DNA of 34,678 nucleotides, taken from positions 1 through 34,678 of the IMG/VR virus record IMGVR_UViG_3300042542_000873; one strand, given 5' to 3'. A program made the translations under genes and the position numbers. This document shows, piece after piece, positions 7,613 to 16,706 of the stretch; the first letter of the stretch is position 1, and every line of letters starts with the position of its first letter. The notes under the pieces are model-generated. The model worked only from the letters and a program-made list of their open reading frames with translations, did no database searches and was not told where the DNA came from. The DNA is from a virus.

Positions 7613-10600
7613 AAAAATAAATCAGTTAGCAACTGCAGTCAGCCCATCTTCAAGTGACTTAGCTATTATTGGCGACCCTGTAACAGGGGTAAGTAAGAAG
7701 ATTACATGGCTTCAAGTTTCTACTTTAATTGGTACTGCTGCTAACTTGCAACAGGTTACAGATAATGGTGCAACTACAACTAACCCTGTAACTATTGGTG
7801 GTTTAACAATTACAGGATTAAGTACAGGGGTTTTAAAAAGTGATAGTGGGGTTATTAGTTCTGTACCTTTTGGTGCAGCTAATGGTGTAGCAACATTGGC
7901 AGGTGATGGCAAAGTGCCATCTAATCAATTGCCATCTTATGTTGATGATGTGGTTGAAGTAGCAAACTATGCTGCTTTGCCTGTAACAGGTGAAACAGGT
8001 AAGATATATATTACCTTAGATAATAATAAAGTTTATAGATGGGGTGGGTCAGTATATGTAGAAGTTGCAGCTAATCAAGCAGTATGGGGGTCTATAACAG
8101 GTACATTAGCTAATCAAACAGATTTACAAAATGCCTTAAATTTAAAGGCTACTGATTCTTTAGTAGTGCATTTAGCAGGTACAGAAACAATTACAGGTAC
8201 TAAGACATTCAGTAATGCTTCTAAAAATGATGGGGGGATATTATTACAAAATGGTTCATCATATTCACTAAGTGGGTATATGAATTTGGGTGGTATGACT
8301 GATGGGTTAAGATTTACAAGTGGTGGTGGTATTAGTAATTATTTCGCATTACCAAGTTCAGTTGGTTATACATATACATTCCCTGCCATTTCAGGTACAA
8401 TTGTATCAATAAGTGGTGGTAATTCTACACAATATATTGATGGCACAGGTTCATTACAAACATTTCCAACTTTACTTTCAAGTGATAACTTAGTTAAGTT
8501 AGTAAGAAATCAAAGTGGTGCTACAATGACTGCAGGTACTATTGTTTATATTAGTGGTGCTACAGGTAATAAGCCATTAATAACAAAAGCTATAGCTACA
8601 GGTGATGCAACAAGTGCACAGACTTTTGGATTAGTTCAGGCTAATATTGCAAACAATGCAGATGGGTATGTAGTTATTATTGGTAATATAGGTGATTTAG
8701 ATACAAGTGCATTAACAGAAGGTCAGCAATTATATTTGAGTGGTACAACTGCAGGTGCATATACAACTACAAAGCCATATGCACCAATACATTTAGTGTA
8801 TATAGGTATTGTTTTGCGTAGCCATCCTACACAGGGTATCATTGGTGTTAAGATTCAGAATGGTTATGAAATGGATGAACTGCATAATGTTGATGCATAT
8901 GCACCTTCTAATAATGACATTTTATCTTATAATACAACTACAAGTTTATGGGAACATAAGCAGATAGCAACTACATTAGGGTTCACACCAATATCATTAG
9001 CATCTTTAAGTGCAACAAGCCCTTTAAGTTATAATAATGGCACAGGTGCATTTAGTATTCAAGTTGCTACTGCATCACAAAATGGGTACTTATCTTCTAC
9101 AGATTTTTCAACATTTAATAATAAACAGGCTGCATTAGGTGGTACAGGATTTGTAAAAATTACAGGTAGCACAATCAGTTATGATAATAGCACATACTAT
9201 TTGGCATCAAACCCAAGTGGATTTATTACATTGGCATCTTTAAGTGCAGGTGCAGGTATTTCATATAGTAATACTACAGGTGTAATTAGTTCAACAATTA
9301 CACAATATACAGATGCATTAGCAAGGGCTGCATTTAGTGAATCAGTTGTAGGATTAGATTATAGTTCAAGTACAGGGGTTTTAAGTACTACAACAGGTTA
9401 TGCAATACCAACTACTGCAAAACAGGCAGAATGGGATTCAGCTTATTCAAATAGGATTACAAGTTTAACTACTTTATATTCAAGTGGTGCAGCTACATTA
9501 GTTGCTAATACTTTGAATATACCTACATATACATTGTCAGGTTTAGGTGGTCAACCATTAGATGCTGATTTAACTGCAATAGCAGCTTTAGCAGGTACAA
9601 GTGGATTCCTTAAAAAAACTGCAGCAGATACATGGGCATTAGATACAAATACATATTTAACAGGTAATCAGACAATTACTTTAAGTGGTGATATTTCAGG
9701 TAGTGGTGCAACTTCAATAACTACAACAATAGGTGCAGGTAAAGTTACTAATGCAATGTTGGCAGGTAGTATTGATTTAACTACAAAAGTAACAGGCTTA
9801 TTGCCTGATGCTAATATTTCAAGTGCAGCTACATGGAATGCAAAACAAGCAGCATTAAATGGTACAGGGTTTGTTAAAGCATCAGGCACTACAATCACAT
9901 ATGATAATAGTACTTATGTAACTACAACTACTGCACAAACAATTAGTGGTTCAAAAACATTTTCTGCTTCACCTATTATTGATGGTGGTTTTGCAACTGC
10001 AATACCTTTAAGATTTAAACAATATGATAGTGCTTCATTTAATTCAGATGGATATACTGATTTATATGTAATGAATGCTTATAGATTTGGGTTTGCTTTT
10101 AATCAAGGTTCAAGCAATTATAAAGGGTTTACTTTTAATGTAAATGGCATTACATTAAATACTTCAAGGGAATATACAATGCCTAATGCTGCAGGTACAT
10201 TAGCTTTAACTTCTGACATACCTTCTTTAGCAGGATATGTGCCATACACAGGTGCAACGCAATCAGTAAACTTAGGTGCAAATAATTTTACAGCAGGTGG
10301 TTGGATTCAAACAGGCACAAATACAAGTGCAATGGGGGGTGGTTTTAGTATGGCAATTGGTAATGGCACTAATACCTATGGCGGACAAGCTAATGCAATT
10401 AGTATTTATGCACCATCAAATCAACAATTATTTTTTGTTTATGGTAATGGTACATCAAATAAAATGATAGCATTAGTAGCTAATCCTGCAGATGCAAATC
10501 AAGCATATTTTAATTGGCCTGCAGCAACATCAGGTACTTTAGCACTAACAAGCAACATACCAACTAATAATAATCAATTAACTAATGGTGCAGGGTATAT

Positions 10601-12404
10601 TACAAGCTATACAGAAACTGATACCTTAGCAAGTGTAACAGGCAGGGGTGCTACAACAAGTACTGCATTAACTATAAGTAATAATATAACAATTCTAAAT
10701 GGCAGAATGGTTGTGCAATCAGGTGGTGCAAGTACTTATGGTATTTATTCAGGGTATGACCTTAATAGTAATCATTTAATTTCAATAAGGGCAAATATTA
10801 CACGCCCAAGTGGTACACCAACATTTACTGCAGGACATCAAACATGTTTTGTAGAATATGCAGAAGCTGATGATACTACAGGTTGGTTCTTTAAAACATC
10901 ATTTACTACTGACTATACAGAAGTTGCAAGAATTACAAGAACAGGAATTAATTGGAATGGTAATGTTGTTTTACATGCAGGTAATTATACATCATATGCA
11001 GTACCAACATCAAGAACTATAACTATTAATGGTACATCATATGATTTAAGTGCAAATAGAAGTTGGACAATTACAGGTACTTCACAATGGACTACAAGTG
11101 GTTCAAATATTTATTATAATAGTACAGGCTATGTAGGTATTGGTGTTGACCCTGTTGTTAAATTCCATGTAGTTTCAAATGGTGCTACATATACTGACCC
11201 TGCAATAAATAATGTTGCAGCTATATATGTAAAAAATACTAATGGTGCTGCAGGATTAGCACATTCAGTTATTTCATTAAGAACAGAAGGTGCAAATGGT
11301 GGTGACCCTTTTATAGCATGGGATTTAGATGGTATATTAGGATATGCAATGGGTATTGATAATAGTGATAGTGACAAATTAAAAATAAATTATGGGTGGG
11401 CTGCTTTAGGTTCAAATACTTTATTAGAATTTACAACTGCAGGTAGGGCTACATTTGGGTATGATGCAATAATAAATTCTAATCTTGGAGTTGGTGTGAC
11501 TACATTTTTAGGTGGTGCTACTGAAAGAACTATACATTTAGCTGCACCTGCTAATAATTATGCAACTTTTTATCTTACAAATAGTACAAATACAAAAAAG
11601 GGAATATTTGCATTATCAGACCCTACTTCTAAAATTTTTATAGGTACTCAATCAGACCATGACTTTGGTTTTGTTACTAATGATACAGATAAAGCTAAGA
11701 TAACAAGTAGTGGTAATTTTATTATTGGTACAAGTCTTACAGATACAGGTGGTAAATTACAGGTTGTTGGTGTACCACCACAATATTCAGGATTAGTAAA
11801 AATAGTAAATAATCAATCAGGCAATGGTAATGGTTTTCCTGCATTACAGGTTATTAATGCAAATGGTAATCATACCTATGGAGTTGTTGCAGAATTTAGA
11901 GTAACCAATGCTGACACAGGTGATAGACCTTGTATAATGTTTAGTAGAGCAAGTGGTATCAATTGGGTGATAGGTATGGGTGCAACTTCAGGTGGTAGTG
12001 ATAATTTTAGAATAGGTTATAGGGCTACATATCCACTTGATGCATGGGCAACAATGCGAATGGATATGGATGGGTCAGGAAATGTTACTTTTGCAGGTGA
12101 TGTTACTGCATTTTCAGATATTAGATTAAAAGAAAATATAGTAGTAATTGACAATGCTTTAGAAAAAGTACAAAAAATTAGAGGTGTTAAGTTTACAAGA
12201 AAAGATGAAATAGATGCCAATAAGGGCAGGGTGCATTCAGGATTAATTGCACAAGAAGTATTAGAAGTATTACCTGAAGTAGTAAATAAAAATGAAGGCA
12301 GTAATTATTATAATATTGCTTATGGTAATATGGTAGGCTTATTAGTTGAAGCTATTAAAGAGCAACAGAAACAAATTGATGAACTTAAAAAACAAATAGC
12401 ATAA
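7602..12404 (+). CDS. Long tail fibre with S74 intramolecular chaperone
   Basis: At 1600 residues this is the largest gene. It is rich in Gly, Thr, Ser and Asn with many short beta repeats (TGTLANQTDLQNALNLK, ISGSKTFS, AGTLALTS), typical of trimeric fibres. Two segments are near duplicates, each with GTGFVK followed by YDNSTY (about 9124-9210 and 9846-9920). The end, about residues 1503-1600, is a Peptidase_S74 chaperone: SDIRLKENI, then GLIAQEVLEVLPEVV, and a closing coiled coil (VEAIKEQQKQIDELKKQI). This domain trimerises the fibre and then cuts itself off at the Ser. The protein probably binds the host surface. Its stop overlaps the next start. Confidence 0.85.
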   Translation: MESKKINQLATAVSPSSSDLAIIGDPVTGVSKKITWLQVSTLIGTAANLQQVTDNGATTTNPVTIGGLTITGLSTGVLKSDSGVISSVPFGAANGVATLAGDGKVPSNQLPSYVDDVVEVANYAALPVTGETGKIYITLDNNKVYRWGGSVYVEVAANQAVWGSITGTLANQTDLQNALNLKATDSLVVHLAGTETITGTKTFSNASKNDGGILLQNGSSYSLSGYMNLGGMTDGLRFTSGGGISNYFALPSSVGYTYTFPAISGTIVSISGGNSTQYIDGTGSLQTFPTLLSSDNLVKLVRNQSGATMTAGTIVYISGATGNKPLITKAIATGDATSAQTFGLVQANIANNADGYVVIIGNIGDLDTSALTEGQQLYLSGTTAGAYTTTKPYAPIHLVYIGIVLRSHPTQGIIGVKIQNGYEMDELHNVDAYAPSNNDILSYNTTTSLWEHKQIATTLGFTPISLASLSATSPLSYNNGTGAFSIQVATASQNGYLSSTDFSTFNNKQAALGGTGFVKITGSTISYDNSTYYLASNPSGFITLASLSAGAGISYSNTTGVISSTITQYTDALARAAFSESVVGLDYSSSTGVLSTTTGYAIPTTAKQAEWDSAYSNRITSLTTLYSSGAATLVANTLNIPTYTLSGLGGQPLDADLTAIAALAGTSGFLKKTAADTWALDTNTYLTGNQTITLSGDISGSGATSITTTIGAGKVTNAMLAGSIDLTTKVTGLLPDANISSAATWNAKQAALNGTGFVKASGTTITYDNSTYVTTTTAQTISGSKTFSASPIIDGGFATAIPLRFKQYDSASFNSDGYTDLYVMNAYRFGFAFNQGSSNYKGFTFNVNGITLNTSREYTMPNAAGTLALTSDIPSLAGYVPYTGATQSVNLGANNFTAGGWIQTGTNTSAMGGGFSMAIGNGTNTYGGQANAISIYAPSNQQLFFVYGNGTSNKMIALVANPADANQAYFNWPAATSGTLALTSNIPTNNNQLTNGAGYITSYTETDTLASVTGRGATTSTALTISNNITILNGRMVVQSGGASTYGIYSGYDLNSNHLISIRANITRPSGTPTFTAGHQTCFVEYAEADDTTGWFFKTSFTTDYTEVARITRTGINWNGNVVLHAGNYTSYAVPTSRTITINGTSYDLSANRSWTITGTSQWTTSGSNIYYNSTGYVGIGVDPVVKFHVVSNGATYTDPAINNVAAIYVKNTNGAAGLAHSVISLRTEGANGGDPFIAWDLDGILGYAMGIDNSDSDKLKINYGWAALGSNTLLEFTTAGRATFGYDAIINSNLGVGVTTFLGGATERTIHLAAPANNYATFYLTNSTNTKKGIFALSDPTSKIFIGTQSDHDFGFVTNDTDKAKITSSGNFIIGTSLTDTGGKLQVVGVPPQYSGLVKIVNNQSGNGNGFPALQVINANGNHTYGVVAEFRVTNADTGDRPCIMFSRASGINWVIGMGATSGGSDNFRIGYRATYPLDAWATMRMDMDGSGNVTFAGDVTAFSDIRLKENIVVIDNALEKVQKIRGVKFTRKDEIDANKGRVHSGLIAQEVLEVLPEVVNKNEGSNYYNIAYGNMVGLLVEAIKEQQKQIDELKKQIA

Positions 12405-13303
12405 TGGCTTTACCAAGTTCAGGTGCATTAGGATTAGAAAAAATTGCTTCAACAGATGGTGCAAATTCTGTTGGAGTAGTTACACCTTATTCATTAAGAC
12501 AATTAAGTATATTAGCAGGTAAAACTTCTACACCAAATACTATAAGTAGTTTTTATAATTATGCAGGGTATGGGTATAAGAATAGTAGCCCTGATATATT
12601 ACATGATTTTGGATTAAGCAGCAGATACCCTACTAATTCAAGTTCAATAATTGATACAAGTGGTAATGCAAGAAATGGTACTTTTGTAACAGGTACAGGT
12701 AATGGTACTGCTACAAATGTAACAGGATTTACAACTTCTTTTCCTGCTAATATAGCTACACAAACTTCATCACAATATGCTATAAAATTAAATGATATTG
12801 CAAAATATGGTGGTACACAATCATTTACATGGTTAGTATGGTTTAGATGTACAAGTTTTCAAACATCATATAATGGGCTTATTGCTTGTGAAGGTAGAAG
12901 TGGTTCTACACCAATTGGGCATTCATTATATATATCAAATGCAAGTGGTACAACAATAAATTATCAAAGATGGGATGGCACATCAGGAAATCAACAAACA
13001 ATATCATTAACATTTGGTAGTGGTGGTGTACCTGCATTTGTATCAGGAAAATGGTATCAAGCAGTTGTGATATTTGCAAGTGGTAGTATGCAACTTGCAT
13101 TATATGTAAATGGCACAGGATATACAATTACTACTGCTAATTCATATAGTGTTGCAACAAGTGCAAGTTGGGGTTGTTTTGCAGGGCTTCGCTATAATAA
13201 TTGGTTGGATGGTAATATTGGGTATGTTGCTTGTTATTCAAGTAATCTTGGTAGTCAAGCATATTCTGATTTAAGCGTAAATACAAGATTAAGATATGAT
13301 TAG
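12404..13303 (+). CDS. Lectin-fold (LamG-like) tail adhesin
   Basis: This 299-residue protein starts with MALPSSGALGLEKIA, which looks like a virion-attachment segment. From about residue 60 it has features of a concanavalin/LamG-type jelly roll: DTSGNARNGTF, SFTWLVWFR, GKWYQAVVIF, MQLALYVNGTGY and DGNIGYVACYSS. Such domains bind carbohydrate. It follows the fibre in the same operon (TAATG overlap), so it is likely a second receptor-binding protein or fibre-tip partner. The fold call is confident, the ligand unknown. Confidence 0.7.
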   Translation: MALPSSGALGLEKIASTDGANSVGVVTPYSLRQLSILAGKTSTPNTISSFYNYAGYGYKNSSPDILHDFGLSSRYPTNSSSIIDTSGNARNGTFVTGTGNGTATNVTGFTTSFPANIATQTSSQYAIKLNDIAKYGGTQSFTWLVWFRCTSFQTSYNGLIACEGRSGSTPIGHSLYISNASGTTINYQRWDGTSGNQQTISLTFGSGGVPAFVSGKWYQAVVIFASGSMQLALYVNGTGYTITTANSYSVATSASWGCFAGLRYNNWLDGNIGYVACYSSNLGSQAYSDLSVNTRLRYD

Positions 13304-13451
13304 TATAATAAATATAAAACAAGTAAAAAGTGTTATAACATTAATAGCTATATTATTAATGGCTTATATACTATTAAATAGTAATATATCATATGTAATG
13401 CCTATAAGATTTAATAGTGCAGATTCAGTAATGACAAACTTTTACCCTTAA
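13296..13451 (+). CDS. Small membrane-anchored protein
   Basis: A 51-residue frame starts at an ATG overlapping the adhesin's last codons (ATGATTAG) and ends with TAA at 13449-13451. Residues 12-28 form a hydrophobic helix (SVITLIAILLMAYILLN) followed by a short polar tail ending TNFYP. It could be an inner-membrane or signal-anchored peptide. No family was recognised. The hydrophobic stretch and the coupled start support it as real. Confidence 0.55.
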   Translation: MISIINIKQVKSVITLIAILLMAYILLNSNISYVMPIRFNSADSVMTNFYP

Positions 13452-13469
13452 AATATAAAATAAAATAAA

Positions 13470-13745
13470 ATGAAAATTCAACCTGTTAGTATTTGGTATG
13501 ATGGAAAACAAGAAAATGCAACTATTTTAGTTGTTGATGTAACAAACTTAAATTTGGGTAAATCTGCTCAAATAAATTTTAGATTGTTTAGTTCATTAGA
13601 AGGTGAAGAAAACTATGCTAATTTATTATTAAGCAATGGTATTATCCCATTAAAAGGACAAGACTATTTAGATTGGGGTTCTGATGATTCTTATATATGG
13701 AATTATGTTGCTACTAAATTAAATTTGGTATTAATTCCTGATTAA
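13470..13745 (+). CDS. Hypothetical protein downstream of fibre genes
   Basis: This 91-residue, beta-rich protein contains QPVSIWYDGKQENATILVVDVTNLNLGKSAQINFRLF and an acidic, aromatic end (LDWGSDDSYIWNYVATKLNLVLIPD). I do not recognise a family. It has an A-rich leader and lies after the fibre module, so a small virion or fibre-accessory role is possible. Nothing in the sequence proves this. Confidence 0.65.
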   Translation: MKIQPVSIWYDGKQENATILVVDVTNLNLGKSAQINFRLFSSLEGEENYANLLLSNGIIPLKGQDYLDWGSDDSYIWNYVATKLNLVLIPD

Positions 13746-13757
13746 TTGATATATTTG
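13724..13757 (+). promoter_or_regulatory. Bacteroidota-type promoter candidate
   Basis: TTTG at 13724-13727 and TATATTTG at 13750-13757 match the -33 TTTG and -7 TAnnTTTG elements of Bacteroidota promoters, with a 22-bp spacer, slightly longer than usual. It lies 22 bases before the ATG at 13780 and could drive the genes leading into the lysis cassette. Confidence 0.45.
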
Positions 13758-13779
13758 CATATAAAATATATATATTATT

Positions 13780-14193
13780 ATGAAACTAACACTTCAGCAG
13801 GTCATTGACCTAAATTATGAATTAAATGGTTTAGCCGTTCAAACAAGTGAAGGCAAACAAATTCAACTTTCTAAAGGCATTTTAGCCCAAAAGACATCCA
13901 TGAAATTAAAACTTTATTTGCAAAGACTTAACAAAGTTGTAGCTGATGAAGTTAAGTTATATGATGATGCTAAGAAAGAAATAGTTGAAAAGTATTCAGT
14001 TGGTGAAGGTGAAGATAAAAAGATTCCTAAAGATAAATTGGATGAAGCAGATAAAGAGCATAAAGACTTAATTACTGCTGAAAAAGAAATTGATGTTGCA
14101 AACCTATGGTCAGGTAACATTACTATTGAAACCCTTGCTGACATTGAAACAGAAGAAAACTACCCTGTATTATTAAAACTTATAGATAAATAA
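13780..14193 (+). CDS. Hypothetical helical protein before the lysis genes
   Basis: This 137-residue acidic protein is mostly helical. After an N-terminal LTLQQVIDLNYELNGL helix, a long Lys/Glu/Asp-rich coil (about 45-110) dominates, and it ends with IETEENYPVLLKLIDK. No family with known function was recognised. It follows a candidate promoter, and the holin-like gene begins one base after its stop, so it is probably co-expressed with lysis genes. Confidence 0.65.
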   Translation: MKLTLQQVIDLNYELNGLAVQTSEGKQIQLSKGILAQKTSMKLKLYLQRLNKVVADEVKLYDDAKKEIVEKYSVGEGEDKKIPKDKLDEADKEHKDLITAEKEIDVANLWSGNITIETLADIETEENYPVLLKLIDK

Positions 14194-14194
14194 A

Positions 14195-14365
14195 ATGGCA
14201 CAAAGCAATCAAGCAGACACATTAACAATAGTAAGTGGATTAGGTGCAGTTGTAAGCATCACAAGCATTCAACCTATTGTGACATTATTAGCAAGTTTGG
14301 TTGCTATTGCATCAGGTTTATTTGCCATAAGATATTACTACAAGGCAGCAAAAAAATTTAAGTAA
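14195..14365 (+). CDS. Holin-like small membrane protein
   Basis: This 56-residue protein has two hydrophobic segments (about 9-30 and 30-46, including VTLLASLVAIASGLFAI) and a basic tail (YYYKAAKKFK). That is the usual form of a small two-helix holin, which opens the inner membrane to release the endolysin. It overlaps the next gene by one base, and the endolysin gene lies about 0.7 kb downstream. The holin call is inferred from topology and neighbourhood. Confidence 0.6.
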   Translation: MAQSNQADTLTIVSGLGAVVSITSIQPIVTLLASLVAIASGLFAIRYYYKAAKKFK

Positions 14366-14904
14366 TGTATAAGAACATTTTTATTGGAGTAGTAATATTT
14401 TTGTTACTACTCTTTTTGTTTAGCAAAAGTACCTACATTGGTAATACTATAACTATTACTAAGGTTGATACTATCTATAGTAAGCAGGAAATAGTAAAGT
14501 ACAAGAAGGGAAAAGATATACAATTTACTATCATTGATTCTGTACCATATCCTGTACATATTCATGTGCATGATACTATTCAGATTATATCTGATTATAG
14601 CCGTATATATGCGTATAATGATACAATAAATATGGATTCAAGCCGTTTTATTATTAATGATACTATCAGTCAGAACAGAATAATAGGCAGGAAATTTAAT
14701 GCATCTATTGCTGAAAAGACAATAACAATCAATAATACCAAGATAATTCAGCCTAAGAATGCTATATATGTTGGGGGTGATTTGACAAGTTATAATGGCA
14801 GATTAGAACCCAATATAGGAATAGGATTCAAAATGCCATCAGGTTTATTTATGGCTAAGTATGGCACATTAGGTTATTCAATTGGATATTATAAAAAGCT
14901 ATGA
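14365..14904 (+). CDS. Membrane-anchored envelope protein of lysis cassette
   Basis: This 179-residue protein has an N-terminal anchor (residues 4-20, IFIGVVIFLLLLFLFS), then a polar, strand-rich region facing outwards with many Asp-Thr-Ile repeats (VDTIYS, HDTIQI, NDTINM, NDTISQ). The end has beta-hairpin-like strands (LFMAKYGTLGYSIGYYKKL). Position between two holin-like genes suggests a spanin-like job joining inner and outer membranes at lysis. It lacks a lipobox, so it is not a classical outer-membrane spanin. A plain structural membrane protein is the alternative. Confidence 0.5.
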   Translation: MYKNIFIGVVIFLLLLFLFSKSTYIGNTITITKVDTIYSKQEIVKYKKGKDIQFTIIDSVPYPVHIHVHDTIQIISDYSRIYAYNDTINMDSSRFIINDTISQNRIIGRKFNASIAEKTITINNTKIIQPKNAIYVGGDLTSYNGRLEPNIGIGFKMPSGLFMAKYGTLGYSIGYYKKL

Positions 14905-15089
14905 AACAATTCTTTACAGAAGAAAATGGTAGGTTATCAATGAAAAGGCTTTGTGGCTTTTTCTGTACTTTATCATTATGTATTAAGCTATTAGGCACAC
15001 CTACAGAAGCATTAGTCTATTCAGTAGCAACATTAGGTGCAGCTTGTTTAGGGCTAACTGCTGCTGAAAAAATATGGAAAAAAGAATAA
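14901..15089 (+). CDS. Second holin-like membrane protein
   Basis: This 62-residue protein has a polar N-terminus (MKQFFTEENGRLSMKRL), two hydrophobic helices (about 17-32 and 37-53), and a basic Lys-rich end. Its start overlaps the previous stop (ATGA), and the endolysin begins 2 bases after its own stop. It is the holin-like gene closest to the endolysin, so it may be the main holin and the one at 14195 a partner or antiholin. Topology only; no family signature. Confidence 0.55.
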   Translation: MKQFFTEENGRLSMKRLCGFFCTLSLCIKLLGTPTEALVYSVATLGAACLGLTAAEKIWKKE

Positions 15090-15090
15090 T

Positions 15091-15597
15091 ATGAAAGACC
15101 AAGTAACTTTAGACAGAATTAATCTATTGCACCCAAAACTTCGTGATGAAGTAGTTAAGATGTATGATGAAATAGTAGCTGCCTTAACAGGGTCAGCTAT
15201 TTGCCGTTTTGCATATACCCTAAGAACCTTTGCTGAACAGGATGCATTATATGCACAGGGCAGAACTAAGGGGGGTCTTAAAGTTACTAATGCTAAAGGT
15301 GGGCAGTCATATCATAATTATGGGTTAGCTATAGACATAGTATTGTTGGTTGACAAGGATAAGAATGGCACATATGAAAGTGCATCATGGGATATTAAGA
15401 CAGACTTTGATGGTGATGGCAAAGCAGATTGGATGGAAATAGTAACCATCTTTAAAAGATATGGGTTTGAATGGGGTGGTGATTGGAAATTTAATGATGC
15501 ACCACATTTCCAAAAGACTTTTGGTAAGACCATTAATGAATTAGCTGAACTTCACAAGAATGATAAAGTTGATAAAAATGGGTTTGTCTTAATATAA
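15091..15597 (+). CDS. Endolysin, M15-family peptidase
   Basis: This 168-residue protein has the zinc-binding motifs of M15 (VanY/Ply500-like) peptidases: SYHNYGLAID at about residues 72-82 (His and Asp ligands) and DAPHFQ near 136-141 (last His ligand), with the preceding FEWGGDW. LRTFAEQDALYAQGRT is the usual early block. Such enzymes cut peptide stems in peptidoglycan. There is no signal peptide, so release through a holin is expected, matching the two holin-like genes just upstream. The length is normal for a single-domain endolysin, and there is no separate wall-binding domain. Confidence 0.85.
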   Translation: MKDQVTLDRINLLHPKLRDEVVKMYDEIVAALTGSAICRFAYTLRTFAEQDALYAQGRTKGGLKVTNAKGGQSYHNYGLAIDIVLLVDKDKNGTYESASWDIKTDFDGDGKADWMEIVTIFKRYGFEWGGDWKFNDAPHFQKTFGKTINELAELHKNDKVDKNGFVLI

Positions 15598-15602
15598 AAA
15601 AT

Positions 15603-16337
15603 ATGCTAAAAACCAAAAGAAGAAGATTATTCTTTGACATTGAAACAAGCCCTAACATTGGCTTATTTTGGGAAGCAGGTTACAAAAAGAATATTGATGT
15701 TTCAAACATTATACAAGAAAGGGGAATTATCTGTATATGTTATAAATGGGAAGATGAAAAAGAAGTTTACTACCTGACATGGGATAGTAAGCAGAATGAT
15801 AAAAGGATGCTGCAGCAGTTCATTGAAGTAGCTAATGTAGCTAATGAATTGGTAGGACACAATGGTGACAAGTTTGATTTGGCATGGATTCGTACAAGGT
15901 GTTTATTTCATGGAATAGAAATGTTTCCTGATTATGTAACCATTGACACATTAAAGATTGCAAGGCAGAAGTTTAGGTTTAATTCAAATAGGCTGAACTA
16001 TATAGCAGATTTCTTAGGCATAGGTACAAAGATTAAAACTGAATATAGTTTATGGAAAGACATTCTATTGCATAAGGATAAGGTAGCAATGGGTAAGATG
16101 ATTAAGTATTGCCAAAAAGATGTGGTACTACTTGAAAAAGTTTATAAGGCATTAAGTGGGCACATAAAGTCTAAAACACATTATGGTGTAGTATTTGGTG
16201 GTGACAGGGGTACATGTCCTGAATGTGGGTCAGATGATTTAATAAGAAATAATAAGGTGGTTACTGCTACAGGGTTGACAAGAATTCAATACAAATGTAA
16301 TACCTGCCATAAATACCATTCTAAAACTGACAAGTAA
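15603..16337 (+). CDS. DnaQ-like 3'-5' exonuclease with zinc ribbon
   Basis: This 244-residue protein has the three exonuclease motifs of the DEDDy group: FDIET (about 11-15, the metal-binding Asp and Glu), HNGDKFDLAW (86-95), and YCQKDVVLL (168-176, with the Tyr-x3-Asp of motif III). The C-terminus has two CxxC pairs (CPECG near 205 and CNTCH near 232), a zinc ribbon likely to bind DNA. It may proofread or process ends during phage replication or recombination. It lies just after the endolysin, and its stop overlaps the next start. Confidence 0.75.
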   Translation: MLKTKRRRLFFDIETSPNIGLFWEAGYKKNIDVSNIIQERGIICICYKWEDEKEVYYLTWDSKQNDKRMLQQFIEVANVANELVGHNGDKFDLAWIRTRCLFHGIEMFPDYVTIDTLKIARQKFRFNSNRLNYIADFLGIGTKIKTEYSLWKDILLHKDKVAMGKMIKYCQKDVVLLEKVYKALSGHIKSKTHYGVVFGGDRGTCPECGSDDLIRNNKVVTATGLTRIQYKCNTCHKYHSKTDK

Positions 16338-16540
16338 TGAGCAAACTTTTGTATTCAATTATTGATGATTTATTGTATAGAGAAGAAAAGGGTAGAATAG
16401 AATATGGCACTACAATGGACAGGACTGACCTGACTGAATTAGAATGGATGCAACATGCTTATGAAGAAGCATTAGACTTAGCAATTTATTTGAAAAAGAT
16501 TATAAAACTTAAAAAAGATGAAGATGCCAAAAGGGTTTAA
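16337..16540 (+). CDS. Small MazG-like protein
   Basis: This 67-residue helical protein has GRIEYGTTMDRTDLTELEWMQHAYEEALDLAIYLKKI, which resembles the helix with an EExxD motif in MazG-like nucleotide pyrophosphohydrolases seen in phages. Only one such helix pair is present, so it could work as a dimer or may not be an enzyme. It sits between the exonuclease and another small gene, with overlaps on both sides. The family call is tentative. Confidence 0.45.
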   Translation: MSKLLYSIIDDLLYREEKGRIEYGTTMDRTDLTELEWMQHAYEEALDLAIYLKKIIKLKKDEDAKRV

Positions 16541-16706
16541 CAAGTGGTCAGCAGTAGAACAGGAATCATGGTTAGTGAAAAGATTGCAGGAATACTATGC
16601 AGTTGAAACACAAATATCAAGAATGTTGGCATCTATTAGGGGTGGTCAAAGATTGCAGGTATCTGAAATTGAAAGACCTGATGAACTATTGTTAAAAGCA
16701 GTATAA
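16518..16706 (+). CDS. Hypothetical small protein
   Basis: This 62-residue, mainly helical protein (KGFNKWSAVEQESWLVKRL, then a YYAVETQISRML helix) ends in ERPDELLLKAV. It overlaps the previous gene by 23 bases and the next by one (TAATG). No family was recognised. The internal Met at codon 3 (16524) is also a possible start. Confidence 0.55.
   Translation: MKMPKGFNKWSAVEQESWLVKRLQEYYAVETQISRMLASIRGGQRLQVSEIERPDELLLKAV

Noticed and set aside
12906-13322. Minus-strand frames of 60-75 codons
   Set aside because: They are low in complexity and rich in His, Leu and Tyr, and opposite the adhesin gene. No start context or neighbours support them.
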